DNA from: Anthostomella pinea
Taxonomy: Eukaryota; Ascomycota; Sordariomycetes; Xylariales; Xylariaceae
NCBI GenBank assembly: GCA_963556695.1
Contig: CAUWAG010000006.1
Location: forward strand, 1,054,001-1,118,000
Length of the DNA: 64,000 bases
Direction: 5' to 3'
Shown: positions 32,350 to 44,591 of the stretch, piece after piece
Layout of the letters: each line of letters starts with the position of its first letter
Numbering within the stretch: position 1 is the first letter of the stretch
Made by a program: the position numbers and the translations under genes
Notes under the pieces: model-generated
The model's input: only the letters and a program-made list of their open reading frames with translations
The model's database searches: none
What the model was told of the DNA's origin: nothing

Positions 32350-35258
32350 TATGCCGAAGGCGGAACGCGACGTCGATTGATGGTTGCGAGATGTTGGAGA
32401 TGCGACTGGCGAAAAAGTCCACGGGTGGTGATCGAGGTGAGAACAAGGAGAAGATGGATTGGAGAAGAAACGCAGACACGCTCCTGGATCAGTAGACCTA
32501 GCGGGCACCGTAGAGCAGAGTCTAGACCTGTCGAGATAAGGTACGTGTTGTTGTTGACCTTGTTTGAGACCAGGGAAAGATCGTGGAAAATGGACCCCTG
32601 TCTGCTGCCAGGTATTGCCAGGATCCTGGGCGCAAATATTATGACGGAATTGGTCCGAGCGCCGGCTCTAATCTCCTGGGAAGAATGTGCTCTAATGAAG
32701 CTGGTGCCAATTGGTCAGTGCGCTGCTTGGGGAACCGAGGGCATGGAGTCCGGACTCCGGGCGGGAAACGGCAGTCACGATCGTGCAGGTGCAGAAAGGA
32801 GGGGTCGTGACACTGCCGACAACCCGGTACTGACTTCCTCTAATCGCATATATGTCCGTTGTTCTTGAAAAGGCTTCGTGGCAATGATCACCGTGCAGGT
32901 ACATCGAACCAACAAGCTGTCTGTCTCAGCTTCAAGTTCCCGAACTGATCGATGGACGAAAATTAGACTTTCAGCTTGGACTGATACTGATGGTCCTACG
33001 CCAAGGTTCCTACACACCCAGTGTCATCGGTATTGAAAGCTCATGCTATCATCAGCAACCCTGAAGCTCTTGGACAGTGGCAATTCCTATGCTGTTCTCG
33101 GCTAATGAGCTCCTTCCTGTTCCAGACGGCCTCCGTTGGTTGGAATCGACCTCCTTCCTTTGCCCTCATGAACTGGTGCAGCCTGCCCTTCATCATTTGG
33201 TCCTACAAAGTCAAGACAACGGCTTACGGGCGAGAGAGAATGCCCTGCCTGGGTTCCTCCTGATCCTATCAGCCGCATGCCTCTGATGAGAATGGCGTCG
33301 AGGTCATATGTGGCCCGCGTATCATGACATTTCATTCGCCCTTGGTTTATTGGTTGGTGTCTGCCAATGTCTGATATGGACCAACATGTCTGCATGATGA
33401 GGCTCAAAATTCGGATCCGACGGGGAAAGTGCTTGTCGAATCATGGTTGATCGACATGCTCCCACAGGTGCACTTCGCGACGTGGCTCGGGCGACCCGAG
33501 ATACTACTAGCTAACCAAAGTCGGGCGACATAACCCCCACGCGTCTGACCAACAGTAGGACTATGAGGACAGGGACGAAATGCTGAAGACTGATGTGATC
33601 AGCTTGGACACTGACACCGCTGGATACTTCTATTTAAGCAATGCGACCTACCCATCTGATTTTGTTGGTTGGTGCTCGAGCTCCTCTTGCATACGACGAT
33701 ATGATAATGCAAATGTTGCTGCTATTTACCACAACCGGATGCGACTCTTTCTTCGATGCGACCTCCTGGCGGAAAGTCCGCGAGACCAGGGATTCGAGTT
33801 TCAGCGTCGCATGTTGGCCGCTCTCACTGACGTCCATCCAAAAGGAGTAGGAAACCGCCAGGGATGAGTGTCCTGCGAATGACTATACTGATCACACTGA
33901 TGAGGTTCATACATACCTATCTCCCATGGCGAGCTACACTAATGCATACGTGGGTATGAGCACATCGGGTTTCTCGACGTCGTTGTGCCGTTTTCCCATG
34001 TGTGGTTATTCGTTGGAATCATGAAGGCCTGCCAGCATGTATGCTGAAAGGGAAAGAGGACGGACGCCTTCGAGTTTCTTGAAAGAGGGGACTCTGAAAA
34101 CCTTTTGCATTGAGCGAAGATGCGTGCTATGACCAGTCGAAGTCTGCCTCGTGGTATGACACCCGTTCGGTGACGAGAGCTAAGCCGAGGCACACAAAAA
34201 GACCCATCTAGACGTCTGACACCATCACAGTGGAGGCACGGAGGCAGCGATGGGCAGACCATCTGGATGGCAGGACAATCCCGTGTGGTCGTCACGCGGA
34301 TCCATGTCCGGTTTGACCCGTGGAGCCTGTACGACCTTGGAAAGTCAGAACGCAAAACGAGAGGTACGAAGAGAGCGAATCGCCCAACTCCGAATCGTCA
34401 TTGAACCGGCATAACGACAGGGCATCGGTAGCATAGAAGGAGTTGCGACCCTTAGGCAGCCCTTCCCGAAAGAGTCTGTTCTCCTTATACCTGAAACCCC
34501 CTGCGGACTCCTTCCAATTGGACAAAATGCTACCATGCAATGCCACACAACGTGCATCTGTCGGGTCACTGCTGCATACCAGCTTCTCGGTCTCTGGGTT
34601 CCAATCTCATCGAATGAGATTGGGTATTTTCCGAGGTTCCCATATGAATCTTCACCGAACATACCCAGGTTTCACATGGCTGACGACGTCCCTCGACTTC
34701 TGAGCCTGAGAAGTCACCCAAGAAACGCAAGTTGACCGAATCTTTGTGTGAAGTGGAATAGGGACTACGGTTCAGGTTCGGTACTTCTCAATATGGAACC
34801 ACGGCTTCTTTCCGGTGAGCCCGTGACCGGGATCATGGACACTCGACATCGTTGCCTACGCCGTGTGCCCGCTGCTTGCGGATTTTGGGGCCCTGTCCGA
34901 GGCATCTTGTTGGACCACCTGTGATCAGGGCTCTCATTGGCAACTGAATAATGTCACCTGCCCTTCGTCATCGTATCTGCGCCACTCAGTATGGAAATTG
35001 GGTCCTATGTTGGTTCTCAGGGCAAGCATTTCGGGAAGTGTAGACTGTCACTGCCCCCTTTTTTCGACTCATACGGGCTGATTTGGTTTGTGCTATGTCA
35101 ACAAGAGTATAAAGCTCCAGCTACGGTCCTCCTGACCAAAGTCGGAATGAAATCACAGCACCATCGCATCCACGAAATCACATCACCACAGCATTCACTT
35201 ACTGTCATCAAACGACTTCTGTCCATCCTCTCTGTCTCTGAATCTTTACCTTCTCAAA
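32350..35258. other. Divergent intergenic region
   Basis: Upstream of the MARVEL gene (-) and of the small Cys-rich gene (+). Many short frames on both strands, none with a motif. Apart from the TATA element listed below I see no feature. Confidence 0.5.
35109..35114 (+). promoter_or_regulatory. TATA box of the small Cys-rich gene
   Basis: TATAAA lies 145 bp before the ATG at 35259. It is followed by a CA/CT-rich leader that ends CTTCTCAAAATGG. Spacing and leader composition fit a regulated fungal promoter. Confidence 0.6.
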
Positions 35259-35611
35259 ATGGGCAACGATCACCATTCTCATGGCAGCAAGACCAGAACT
35301 CGTTCAGACAAGGACAGGAGTTCTAGGAAGCGCGAGTCCCATCGAGACAGATCTGAGACTACCGCCTACCTGGGCAGTTCCGACCATGGTCACTCCTCAT
35401 CACGCGGCGCCACCTACGGGACGACAGAATCAGGCAAGGAACACTGGCGGTGGAATTGCGTGAGTGAAGTTCTCCCCTTATCCTCAATCCGCTCCTGACT
35501 CAGAGGCAGTGTCACTGCAGTACCGGCAACCTGTCATATATCTACGATGCGTCCTGCACAGATTGCTACAAGGGGAGATGTAGCGGTTGCAGTGTCTGGG
35601 CGACGCGGTAG
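35259..35611 (+). CDS. Small basic protein with a C-terminal Cys-rich (zinc-ribbon-like) motif
   Basis: Exon 1 (35259-35459) and exon 2 (35504-35611) join in phase 0 across a 44-bp GTGAGT..CAG intron to give 102 aa. The intron is at the short limit, but the spliced frame runs exactly to a TAG. Residues 1-60 are very polar (Ser, Arg, His, Lys), with GNDHHSHGSKTRTRSDKD at the start. The intron falls inside a Cys cluster: WNC|RQCHC, then DASCTDCYKGRCSGC. This gives CX2CXC and CX2CX4CX2C spacing, which could hold one or two zinc ions. There is no signal peptide, so it is not an obvious secreted effector. I remember small fungal proteins with a W-x-C-x2-C start and a paired-Cys end, but can name no family or function. 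Confidence 0.72.
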
Positions 35612-38540
35612 AGACTTCTAGGATGCGGATGGGATCGCAGCCTCTCTGGTCGCACGACGAAACACTACACTCGAGTACCGGCAAGGGTTGGGCAGATGAC
35701 TGCTGACGACGACTCCACATCTTGGGTGATTGGGGCGAGGATACGTGTGGTGGGATTGGATCAGTTAGGGGTGGTGATGGAAGATGTCGATGGAAGACTG
35801 CAGAGATTGTCTTTGAAGAACGAGTGGCTCACGCCAGGTCAAGGTCACATGGAAATGGATTAGAATCTCGGACGTCCCGACGTGTACTATACGAGTCATG
35901 TTTCATCTTATACCAGGAGGGGGGTTCTTTTACTAGATAGATTCTAATGCTTTCACTTCTCAAGTACACCATTACACGTGCCGATTCGCTCAATTCGCTC
36001 AATTCCTGTGCCGGGGAGCCTTCCGCCCTGGACACTGGCCAACTTGGAGTCATCTGCCTCGGGCCAGAGCCACTGGCCGGAGCACATGCAGGTTGACAAG
36101 ACAGCCCCCTAAGATGTACAACGAGGTTGATCCGACACTCTGCTCTTAGACTCAATCAAGACTCACACCACCGTCATAGGGGTTCACCGCCTCGCCACAA
36201 GGTTGTGTAAGTATACATCCAGACCAAAAGCAGAAGGTCATCGTAAAGCCACCTCTCGAAATGGAAGAAGCCCAGGCTGTGTTACGCTTCGACGCAGGGG
36301 AGATCACGTTTGGCCCTGGCAGCCCAGCATTCCGCCCTGACAGCCTGCCGCCATTGTCACCTTAACCACCAGCAGCAGACCGTGGCAGGGCTCCAGGCTT
36401 TCATCGGGGTTGACAGGTTGACACGCCACGATCCAATGGGCAGCGAAGATGCAGAGATGGAAATGGGAGATGGGAGTTCCCAGGTCCAAGCCCCCGTCCG
36501 TGTGTGCGTCACGAGTGCAGGTTGAAAATCAATGTCGGCGGGCAATGGGAATTCTGAGAAGGGCCGGACGTGCAGGAGAAGGACCAGGCATGCAGGTTGG
36601 ACATTCTGGAGAGATGAGGACAGGGGACTTTTGGGCCAATGGGGTCCGGGCCTGCCTTTCTGCCTGCCTGCCTGCCTGGGTTTGTTTTGAGAGGTGCCGA
36701 GATTGGGGGGGAGGAACCTTCGTTTGCAGAAGTGAGGTAGGTTAGGTAGGTTAGGTAGGTACCTTAACTCCGGTTTTGGTCTCCTACCTTACCTACCTAC
36801 CGGGAAACACAGCCGTCTCGAGGATACACGGGGCATCCCTCTCGCACTGGAAATCCAGAAGTGGAAACACACAACTGCCGGAGTGACTGGACGTGCATCG
36901 TGTGTGTGGTCCCAAGCAAGGCGATGGAAAGGCGGCCGCGCTAGGGCGAGGCAAAGGGCCGGCCGGCCGGCCCCAATGTGGCCTCCAGAACGGGCCGCGG
37001 ACCACGGCTGCGGCCCCGTCCAGCCATGGCTTGGGCTGTGACCGGACAGACAGACTACCTACATGTAGGTAAAGGGAGGCATAGAAACGCCCAAAGGGCG
37101 AAACAGTCAGCCAATACCGAGCCCCTGGCGTGTAACGTGAGTCCCAGAAAAGATTTGGCTGGCGGCCTGCCTCGAAGACTCACCCTCCCACGAACACGTA
37201 CATACGTGCGTGCGTGTATAGCCTCACTGCCTTGGATGGTGCCGGATCGGCTACGCTGCGGCGGTAAGGCAGGCAGGCAGGCAGGCTGTATGAATTAGTA
37301 TGAGCATGTGTATGTACCGTTAGCGTATAGACGCAACGATACGAGGTACTAGAAGAGAAAGGGAACAGTTTGCGAGGGAAATGAAGCAGAGATGCCGCTG
37401 TTGCCTGCTTGCCTGCTTCTGTGTCTGGTGGATGCTGGTCAGGTACAGAAGACCAACAAGTCTGGAAGTATGCAAGTCAGTCCAGCTCATAGAAACTAGC
37501 CCCAGAGTGCCGTGAGTTGACGTTGGAGGTTGAGGCTGTGCAAGGGGGTATGCGGCTCTGCGGCCAGCTCCGGGCCACGCCGTTCAGTGCGCCATATCGC
37601 GGGAATAATAGGAGGATGCTATTGCTTCAACCGGTCAACAACAACCCGACCAAAGAGCCTCGCATACTGCAATTGCCAATTGGTACCAACTCATGTCGCT
37701 GCATCTCTGCCTCACTCGCCCATAATAATTGGACTGTTAATTAATTCTGAACCTAGGGGTGGCGGTGCGGGTAGGCAAGTCGGTGAGTTTGGGGGCCAAG
37801 ACATGTACGAAGACCCTCTCATCCCCACGCCGATTCTTACTTGCATATTTCAATTTCTCATCTTATTCATCTACCTATCAGCCCACATTGCAGCGGCACG
37901 GGGGAGGAAAAGGATGTATTCGAGGCCCCCAGAGTGCACCAGCTGTTTGGGCTCTCAGAGCGGGCAGGACACGGGACAGAGAGAGTTCCTGCGCGTCCTT
38001 CCAAAGCACAAAAAGTCCTTCCGACATGCTCTTCGCTGTTGTGCTCCCGGGGAACTAGCCATCCATGTTACCGTTATTACCTTCACCGTCACAGGGAGGC
38101 TGTTCGCTGCTGTGCGATATGTCGGCTCCCCGATCTTCGGTGAATCAAAGCCTGTTGCAGTGGACAATTGGAAGTTGTGGAAGGGGAAAATGGGGAGACG
38201 ACTGCGCGAATGAGAGGTTTGAATAATCGTCCGATGTTGCCCGCCCCCTCTGCCCCTGTCACGAACCCGCAACCAATGACCAGCGCACACACCGACTTTT
38301 GGCCCGCCATTGGCCGGGGCCGGAAAGGTCGTCGTTCAGGTCAGCGAATTGAAGGCGTTCCCCAGTTTCCCCGCCGCCGTTCCCGGGAGCCTGGATTCTT
38401 CATCGACAGGTTCAAATGTTTCGTGTGCCTGTGCAAATCACACCACACCACTTTCTACCCTCGCCTACCTTACTTCGGTACACCTCTACTACTACCTCTG
38501 GACTCTTTGTGCGTTAGATCGTAACGTTACATACATCAAT
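35612..38540. other. Intergenic region
   Basis: Upstream of the phosphatase gene. It holds the GGTAGG inverted repeat (separate entry) and a GGCA tetranucleotide run near 37264-37284. Frames are short or overlap with no consistent coding signal. Confidence 0.5.
36733..36803. repeat. Imperfect inverted repeat of GGTAGGT(T) units
   Basis: The left arm is several GGTAGGTTA units (about 36735-36762) and the right arm is TACCTTACCTACCTACC (about 36785-36801), separated by about 20 bases. Single strands could form an imperfect hairpin. The arms may simply be opposed microsatellites. Confidence 0.7.
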
Positions 38541-41063
38541 ATGGCAGCAGAAGCAGACGTCCCCCTCCCCAGCCCGCCCTTCCTCTCCATCCCGGGCCTG
38601 CCCAACTTCCGCGACGCAGGAGGCTACCCCATCTCCCCCAGCACCAACACCACAGGCACCACAGGCAAACCCCAGATCATCCGGCGCAACACAATCTTCC
38701 GCGCCTCGGAGCCTTCGAAGCTGACGCCCGCGGGCGTCACCGCCCTCCAGGACCTCGGCATCGCCAAGGTGTACGACCTGAGGTCGGCCGTCGAGATCGC
38801 GCGCGGCGGCGCCGGCGGGGACGAGAACCAGGGCTTTGCGGTGCGCGAGTGGGAGGGCGCCGAGCGCGTGTTCGTGCCCGTGTTTCTGGACTTGGATTAC
38901 TCGCCTGAGATGCTGGCGTTGAGGTACCGGAATTATACTGTTGAGAGGGATGAGGTGAGTTGACTTAACTTCTCTTTCGGACCACCCCTTTATTTCTTAC
39001 TTGCTCGCTTGTTTGTGATGATGATGGAGTTATCCGCCGGTTTGCTGCGGGAGGGTTGGGGGTTTCGAGGGTTGCTTTGCTGTTGGGTCGGTCTCTGTTT
39101 CATGTTTCACGCTGCGGATACGAGGTCTATTCTTTGCTGCGAGCGAGGTTGCTTCATGTACCACCTTACATGCACCTGCACATGCAGTTGGTCTATGCGT
39201 GGCGTGGACGTTGGATGCGGTTATGCATGTACGGTACTTCCCCTGTGTGGCGTTTCTGTGTATGTGAGGCCGATCATGTACGGACCTATGTACGGTCCTT
39301 TTCTATTCTCGGTGTCTGTCAGAAGTTCATTGCGCTGTGCCGCCTAGGAGACCGTCTGTGAGAGCGAGGCACAGATGGTGGGAGGCGGACTCGGGGGGCC
39401 AGAGCAGAAGAGTCCAACGGGAGCATGAGGACGGCACGAACGAGGGACCAGGCGTGCTCTGTGTGTCTGGCGGTCAGGGGTCCGACTGAACGCGAACCAT
39501 CTCACTCGTCCTGGCCAGTTGACGTGAGCCAGCAAGTGAGCCAGCAGCGGGCGAGCGGGCGAGCGAGGGATAAGCAAGGCCTCCCGTCTGCTGCGAGTAA
39601 GCCTACCTACCTGCCAGCCAGCTTGGTTGGACGGAAAGAAACGCCAGCAAGAGAGTGGAGTCCGAGACGCCATGCCATGCCCTAGGGGCGCCACGTTGAA
39701 GATTGGGGGCCAAGCCTTGTTCGTCATCGCCATCACGACGGAGACGACGAGGCTCCCTGGTCCCAGGTGTCGCGGGGGCTTACTTAGTCGCTGCTGCTCT
39801 CAATCTCGCCGGCTTCGTGATGAGGTGAGCGCTGCTGGGCTGCCTCTGCTCGTCTACCCAGGTGCTACCCAGGCGTATACTCAATCGCTTGCTGTCTCAT
39901 TTGTCGTCCTGAGCCTTGAGGGTACACCCCGGGGGCTTTCAGCTGGACTCGCTGGACACTTGCTTGCTTTGCTTTCTCAACCTTGCCTGCTCGCTCGCCC
40001 GGTGCTCACCGGGGCCAAAGGACTCCCATACAGTGGACTAGACTAGCTAGACCCAGGCACATCTCTCAACCTCACCACCCCCTTTGCCCTACCACATACA
40101 CCTCTCACCAGCCAGCCAGGCAGCCAACCAGCCATCCATCCATTCACTAACCCCCCATTCCGACAGGGCTTCATCCAAGCATACGCCGACATCCTAGCCG
40201 CCGCCTCGGACCCCTCCAACACGTATCAGCCCTTCCGCACGATCCTCTCGCACCTCGCCAGCGCCTCTTCTCCTTCTTCCACCGCATCAACCTCAACCGC
40301 AACCCCAACCCCAGGTCCATCGCCCTGCCTAATCCACTGCACAGCAGGCAAAGACCGCACCGGCGTCGTTGTGGCGTTGGTGCTGAGTCTGTGCGGCGTC
40401 CCTGATGATGTTGTCGCCCACGAGTACGCCCTCACCGACATCGGGCTGCGCGAGCGCTGGCCCGAGCTCGTCGCGCACCTCACGGCGAACCCGAAGCTGG
40501 CGATCGATGCCGCGGGGGCGCGGCGGATGATTGGGGCGCGGTACGTTATTTTTATTATTCTAATGATTTTAATTATTCTCCTTTTCCGCTTTCTGTTCTT
40601 GGCTGTCTTTTGTCCTATGCTATTCTGCGGTTCTGCGGGAGGTCTACCTTGCCTGCTCTTGTGTGGTGGAAGGGGTGTCTTTGTTTTCTCCGTCTCCCCC
40701 TGCTTGGGCTTTGGAGATCAGCCGTGTGCTGTGCTGTTGTGTGTGTTGTGTTGTGTTGTGATGTGTTGTGGTGCCAAATCCTTTTGTAATGCTTAGCTTT
40801 TCCCGCACCACATGGATCGTAACATATGCGATCCAGTTGATGATAAAGTCTATGTTGCTAATAAGTCGTTGCATTATAGGAAAGGGGCCATGATAGGCAC
40901 ACTGGCTCAGGTCCGTGAGAAGCACGGCTCTGTCGAGAAGTGCGTCATCGACCTGGGCTTGCTCTCACCTGAAGAAATCACGCAGCTGAGGAAGAACTTG
41001 ATCGTTGAGGCTGAGGAGGAAGACGTGATCCAGTGGAAGGAACACGCCAAACTCTTGCTGTAA
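38541..41063 (+). CDS. Tyrosine/serine protein phosphatase (CX5R, Y_phosphatase3-type)
   Basis: Three exons, 38541-38954, 40167-40540 and 40880-41063, give 323 aa. The signature HCTAGKDRTG has the catalytic Cys about 196 and Arg about 202. The N-terminus has IPGLPNFRDAGGY and FRASEPSKLTPAG, then a KVYDLRSAVEI strand, all typical of this fungal group of single-domain phosphatases, related to bacterial PtpB-like enzymes. The C-terminus has GTLAQVREKHGSVEKCVID and a helix after EEITQLRKNL. The substrate is unknown. Introns are long: 1212 bp (GTGAGT..CACTAACC..CAG) and 339 bp (GTACGT..GCTAATAAG..TAG), the second with a GTGTT-rich stretch. The protein reads continuously across intron 1, so no exon seems missed. 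It converges on mS35, 218 bp apart. Confidence 0.91.
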
Positions 41064-41281
41064 ATTGGATGGGTATATATATCACTTTACAGTGTTTGTA
41101 CATAGGCAAAGTGGTCGGCCGCCAACCCGACCTGATGACCCTTCAGCCGGGTCGTCCCGAGGCGCTATCATCAACTCCTCCAGAGACTCCAAGTAACCGC
41201 TGCTATCCGGACAGGTGTCGCGCGGTCATTATACATTGTTCATACATATATTTACACCACTGAAGCCCATGATGTACCCAA

Positions 41282-42486
41282 TCATGGCACCGACATGGGA
41301 ATCTTGATCTGGTGTCCCTTCGAACGATCGTAGTATGGCGCTCCGTATCTCCACCCAACCGCGGTGCGAGACCTGCCTTTTGGACCGACGTTCTCCGAGT
41401 TGAACTGCTTGAATCTGAACTCGAAACGACCGGTGTTGACGCGGGAGGTGTATTTCTCGTTCAGGGCGGCCTTCGCTTGTTGCTTCGCGGCCGCTTTTCT
41501 CTCCGACTCCATCGCCGCTTGCTTGAAGCGTTCTGAAGCATCCCACAGAGGTCTGCCCTGCAAGACCTCTTTCTCCATCTGGATCAATTCAGGGTGGGGG
41601 ACTCGCTCATCTGCCGAAAGCAACTTGGGGTGGAAAGCCTTGGCGGCATCGGCTCGTGTGAAGTGACGCGACTCAGATGTCGGCCAGAAGAGTTGTTGCA
41701 TCGTGTGTGGGTGTACATGCATCTCGTTGATAGCCTCAAAAGGCTCGTTTTGCTGGTTAGCCCTGAAGGATGTGGTGGGAAGCATCGACAGGACTGCGCG
41801 AGCGTACGGTCGTGCCAACTGTTTGCCCTGAGTTCCATAACCAGTTAGCAGATGAACATTCTGAAGTATGCTGTTTGGTGACATGGTGGTAGGCTGCTGA
41901 ATCAGAGAGGCTCGCAACTAAGTGTGTAACCATGTAGTAGTCTTCAAGACTAATCGAATTTGGGTATTGCGTATTCATCATAGGAAGCGCCGGGTAGGGT
42001 CGGGAGAAGGAGAGGTGCAACGCTTACCTTGGCTGTCCAGTCTTTCTCGACCTCTTTTAACCGCACAATAGCTGCGACTCTTTGGATATCGACACCGAGC
42101 TCGGCAGAGACGGCCTTGACGGTCTCGCCGTTCCGCATTACCTTCTCCCATATCAACTCCCGCGCCTTCTCGTCCAACACGGGCTGACTCTTGTAGAGCG
42201 GATTCAGGGGGAAAGGTTGGTCGACATTTCTGTGGTTGGCCTTCATTGGCTGCAGGTAGTTGGTCTGGCCTGGGACATGCTTGCGAAAGACGGATCCGTG
42301 GGAATTGATCCAGGCCCTGAACATGCGCCGTGCCTTGCTGAACTTGGGTCGACTGGCGGTGGTCGAGAAGCTAGCTGTTACCTGCTGGCATGGTTGAGCA
42401 AGACATCGTGTAGTGCCCGCACCAGATGAAGTCGATTTTATTATTGCAGAGGCCGCTCTCCTTGGGGTTGGTATCCGGGGAGGCAT
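41282..42486 (-). CDS. RSM24: Mitochondrial small-subunit ribosomal protein mS35 (Rsm24/Bot1 family)
   Basis: Exons 42486-42028 and 41827-41282, phase 0, across a 200-bp GTAAGC..CAG intron, give 334 aa. The first 40 residues are Arg/Ser/Thr/Ala-rich without acids (PPRIPTPRRAASAIIK...), a mitochondrial import sequence. The mature part has the Bot1p/mS35 layout: PLYKSQPVLDEKARELIWEK, then TVKAVSAELGVDIQRVAAIV, a GKQLARPYARAVLSMLP turn at the exon junction, INEMHVHPHTMQQLFWPTSE, a FTRADAAKAFH helix and the C-terminal TGRFEFRFK...VGWRYGAP motif. It is a structural part of the mitoribosome small subunit. A plus-strand frame over exon 1 is an antisense shadow. Confidence 0.93.
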
Positions 42487-43522
42487 TATGACAATGCTTT
42501 GCACTCCCCAAAATGAAGAAGGGGATGGGGAGCTGGGGATTGAAGTTTTGCTGCAGAATTGAACGCACCGAAGTTGTATTGGAAAGAATCGAAAATGAGC
42601 TAGCCATCGGATTAAAGCTGTCCGGTCACGATGCCCCACTTAGGTGGTAAGATGTGGATCGTGCGCTAACAGTGCAAGTAGGAGTCACGCACCGTCCAGG
42701 AATAATCTACCCCTGATACGACAGTCAATGGTCCCAGAATCCACACATGGCACCAGAAATCATTCAGACAACATGGAAGAAACAAATCAGAGATTCATCG
42801 AGCAATGCCATGGTGAACTTCTGACTGAATCCTGTGTCATACGTCGCCTTGGCAGTGGAATACATTGACATAGCATAGCAAGGCTGCCTGCTTCACCACC
42901 TCATTGACATCTCAGACCCTTCGGGAACTACCAGACCGCGGGAATCCTCAATCCCAAGCACTGCATGCCTTCAAGTTCTCCATCCATAGTCAGCGGTCCC
43001 TTGTACACCGAGCAGTGGTCTAGGTTAGGCACAGCCGCACAGAGACCTCAACACCCGAATGCCCTGAAGCAACCCCCACTAGGTTCATCGCGCGATACTT
43101 GATTGATATAACATTGTAAGAGGTCATTCGATTCAGTAGCGGGAACTGGACGCCAACAATAGAAAGGAGCGAATTGACCTGCTTTCACATTTCTAGATGC
43201 TCATGGTGGCACTCGGAGAATCTTGTTGAATGGCCTGTCTCTTTCACGCGTCAAGTGCACAGGAAGAAGCTGACTACCTCACCCAGGTGAATCATATATC
43301 GTTACCGGGGGGTTCTCACACCCCTATTCTACGATACCTAGTGTAGTAAATGTAACTAATGGCCTTTGGTTTCACCAAGAGTGTGCTCTCGGTGTACGAT
43401 AATTTAAAGCACACCATAATCAACCACACCCCAAGTAAGATCTCCTCTTCATTTACCCGTTTCTAGTGGCATCCGCTCTACCCCGTCTACAATCTCTAGT
43501 CGCCGTCCACATCATTCATATC
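42487..43522. other. Intergenic region
   Basis: Upstream of mS35 and downstream of the relic regulator. Only very short frames; nothing recognised. Confidence 0.5.
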
Positions 43523-44362
43523 CTAGTCTCCTGGGGCTGGTGTGTGTAGGAGATCGTCCCAGTCCGCCCTCTCGAGATCGCCAGAGTCGTGCGCGTGGGA
43601 AGGGGGGCGTTTTCGCTCGGCGGGAAGAAGCGGCGGCAGACCGAGTGAAAGTCTGAGATACCGGTTCATATAGTTAATGCGAAACCACACGAATGCAGGG
43701 TTCTCATCAAGTCCCGGGTTGATGCGTTTGAGTTGCGGCATGGGAGAGCGGTGAAAGCCCGTCAAGTGAGCGACTGTGATCGCCCTACGATAATCCGCCC
43801 AAGCCCTTCGCGGATTTCCACAGTTGATCTTATACTCACCTTCGAGCATGATACAAGTCAAATTGTCGATAGTTCCGCGCATCTTCCTTGGTGGTTACCC
43901 ATGTCGTGGTAGCCGTCACCAAGCGACGCATCAGTACGGGTCGTGGTCCCGAGAGGCTCAGGAGGCTTTCTTTAGACGGGCTCTGCAAAGCGAGGGCGTT
44001 TTGAGCATAAGTCTGGCCAGAATGACCGGGTGGGTGTCTGGACCAGAAGGTTCTGCTACATCGTACGTTGCTGCAAGCGCCTCACGCGTCGACCAAATCC
44101 GAATAGAGCAACGGCCTGTGGCAGTCTCTGAACAGCATGGCGGCGGAATTCCTTCAGTTGGAACGGCTGCCAATGAGTGGTGCAGAGCCGAGTCTGGAAG
44201 AGACGGTCCCGACACATCTGGCGAGTCCAGCGTAAGGAGTGATAAATTCTTGGCGGGCTCTTCGAGGCTGTCAACGACAGTCAGGGCCAGAGAAGAGCAG
44301 AATGGTGATGGCCAATCTCGCAAACCTCTGCAGGTGTGGGAGGAGCTCGAATAGACAAGCAC
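43523..44362 (-). pseudogene. Decayed fungal transcription factor (middle-homology region only)
   Basis: Three successive minus-strand frames together resemble the regulatory domain of a Zn2Cys6 activator. The upstream frame (44362-43958) ends with EPSGPDTHPVILARLMLK, like the THPVLIAR motif. A second frame then carries LSGPRPVLMRRLVTATTTWV, and the third (43882-43523) has the GNPRRAWADYRRAI helix and RINYMNRYLRLSLGLP. Joining them needs at least two frameshifts, near 43965 and near 43883. The zinc cluster is missing at the 5' side, and the protein stops soon after the GLP motif, where intact members run on for hundreds of residues. It reads divergently from the PKS relic, as a pathway-specific activator of that cluster might; that link is an inference. 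Confidence 0.8.
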
Positions 44363-44591
44363 GTTGCCATGGTTGTTGTTGGCAGGTTGGGAACTGAAAG
44401 CTTGCGTTTTCTATTCTTCAAAACTCAAGGGCAAAGGTGCGACTTAAAAAAGCTGATTTACTCATCTTCAGTCATGCTCTGTAGCCCCGATCTTGCACAC
44501 GCAACGCGAAACGTGACACGACAACGACCCTCCCGCCAGTGCCGCCACCACCACCGATCATGGCTTCTCCCGTCGTAAGTGACCGCGATAG

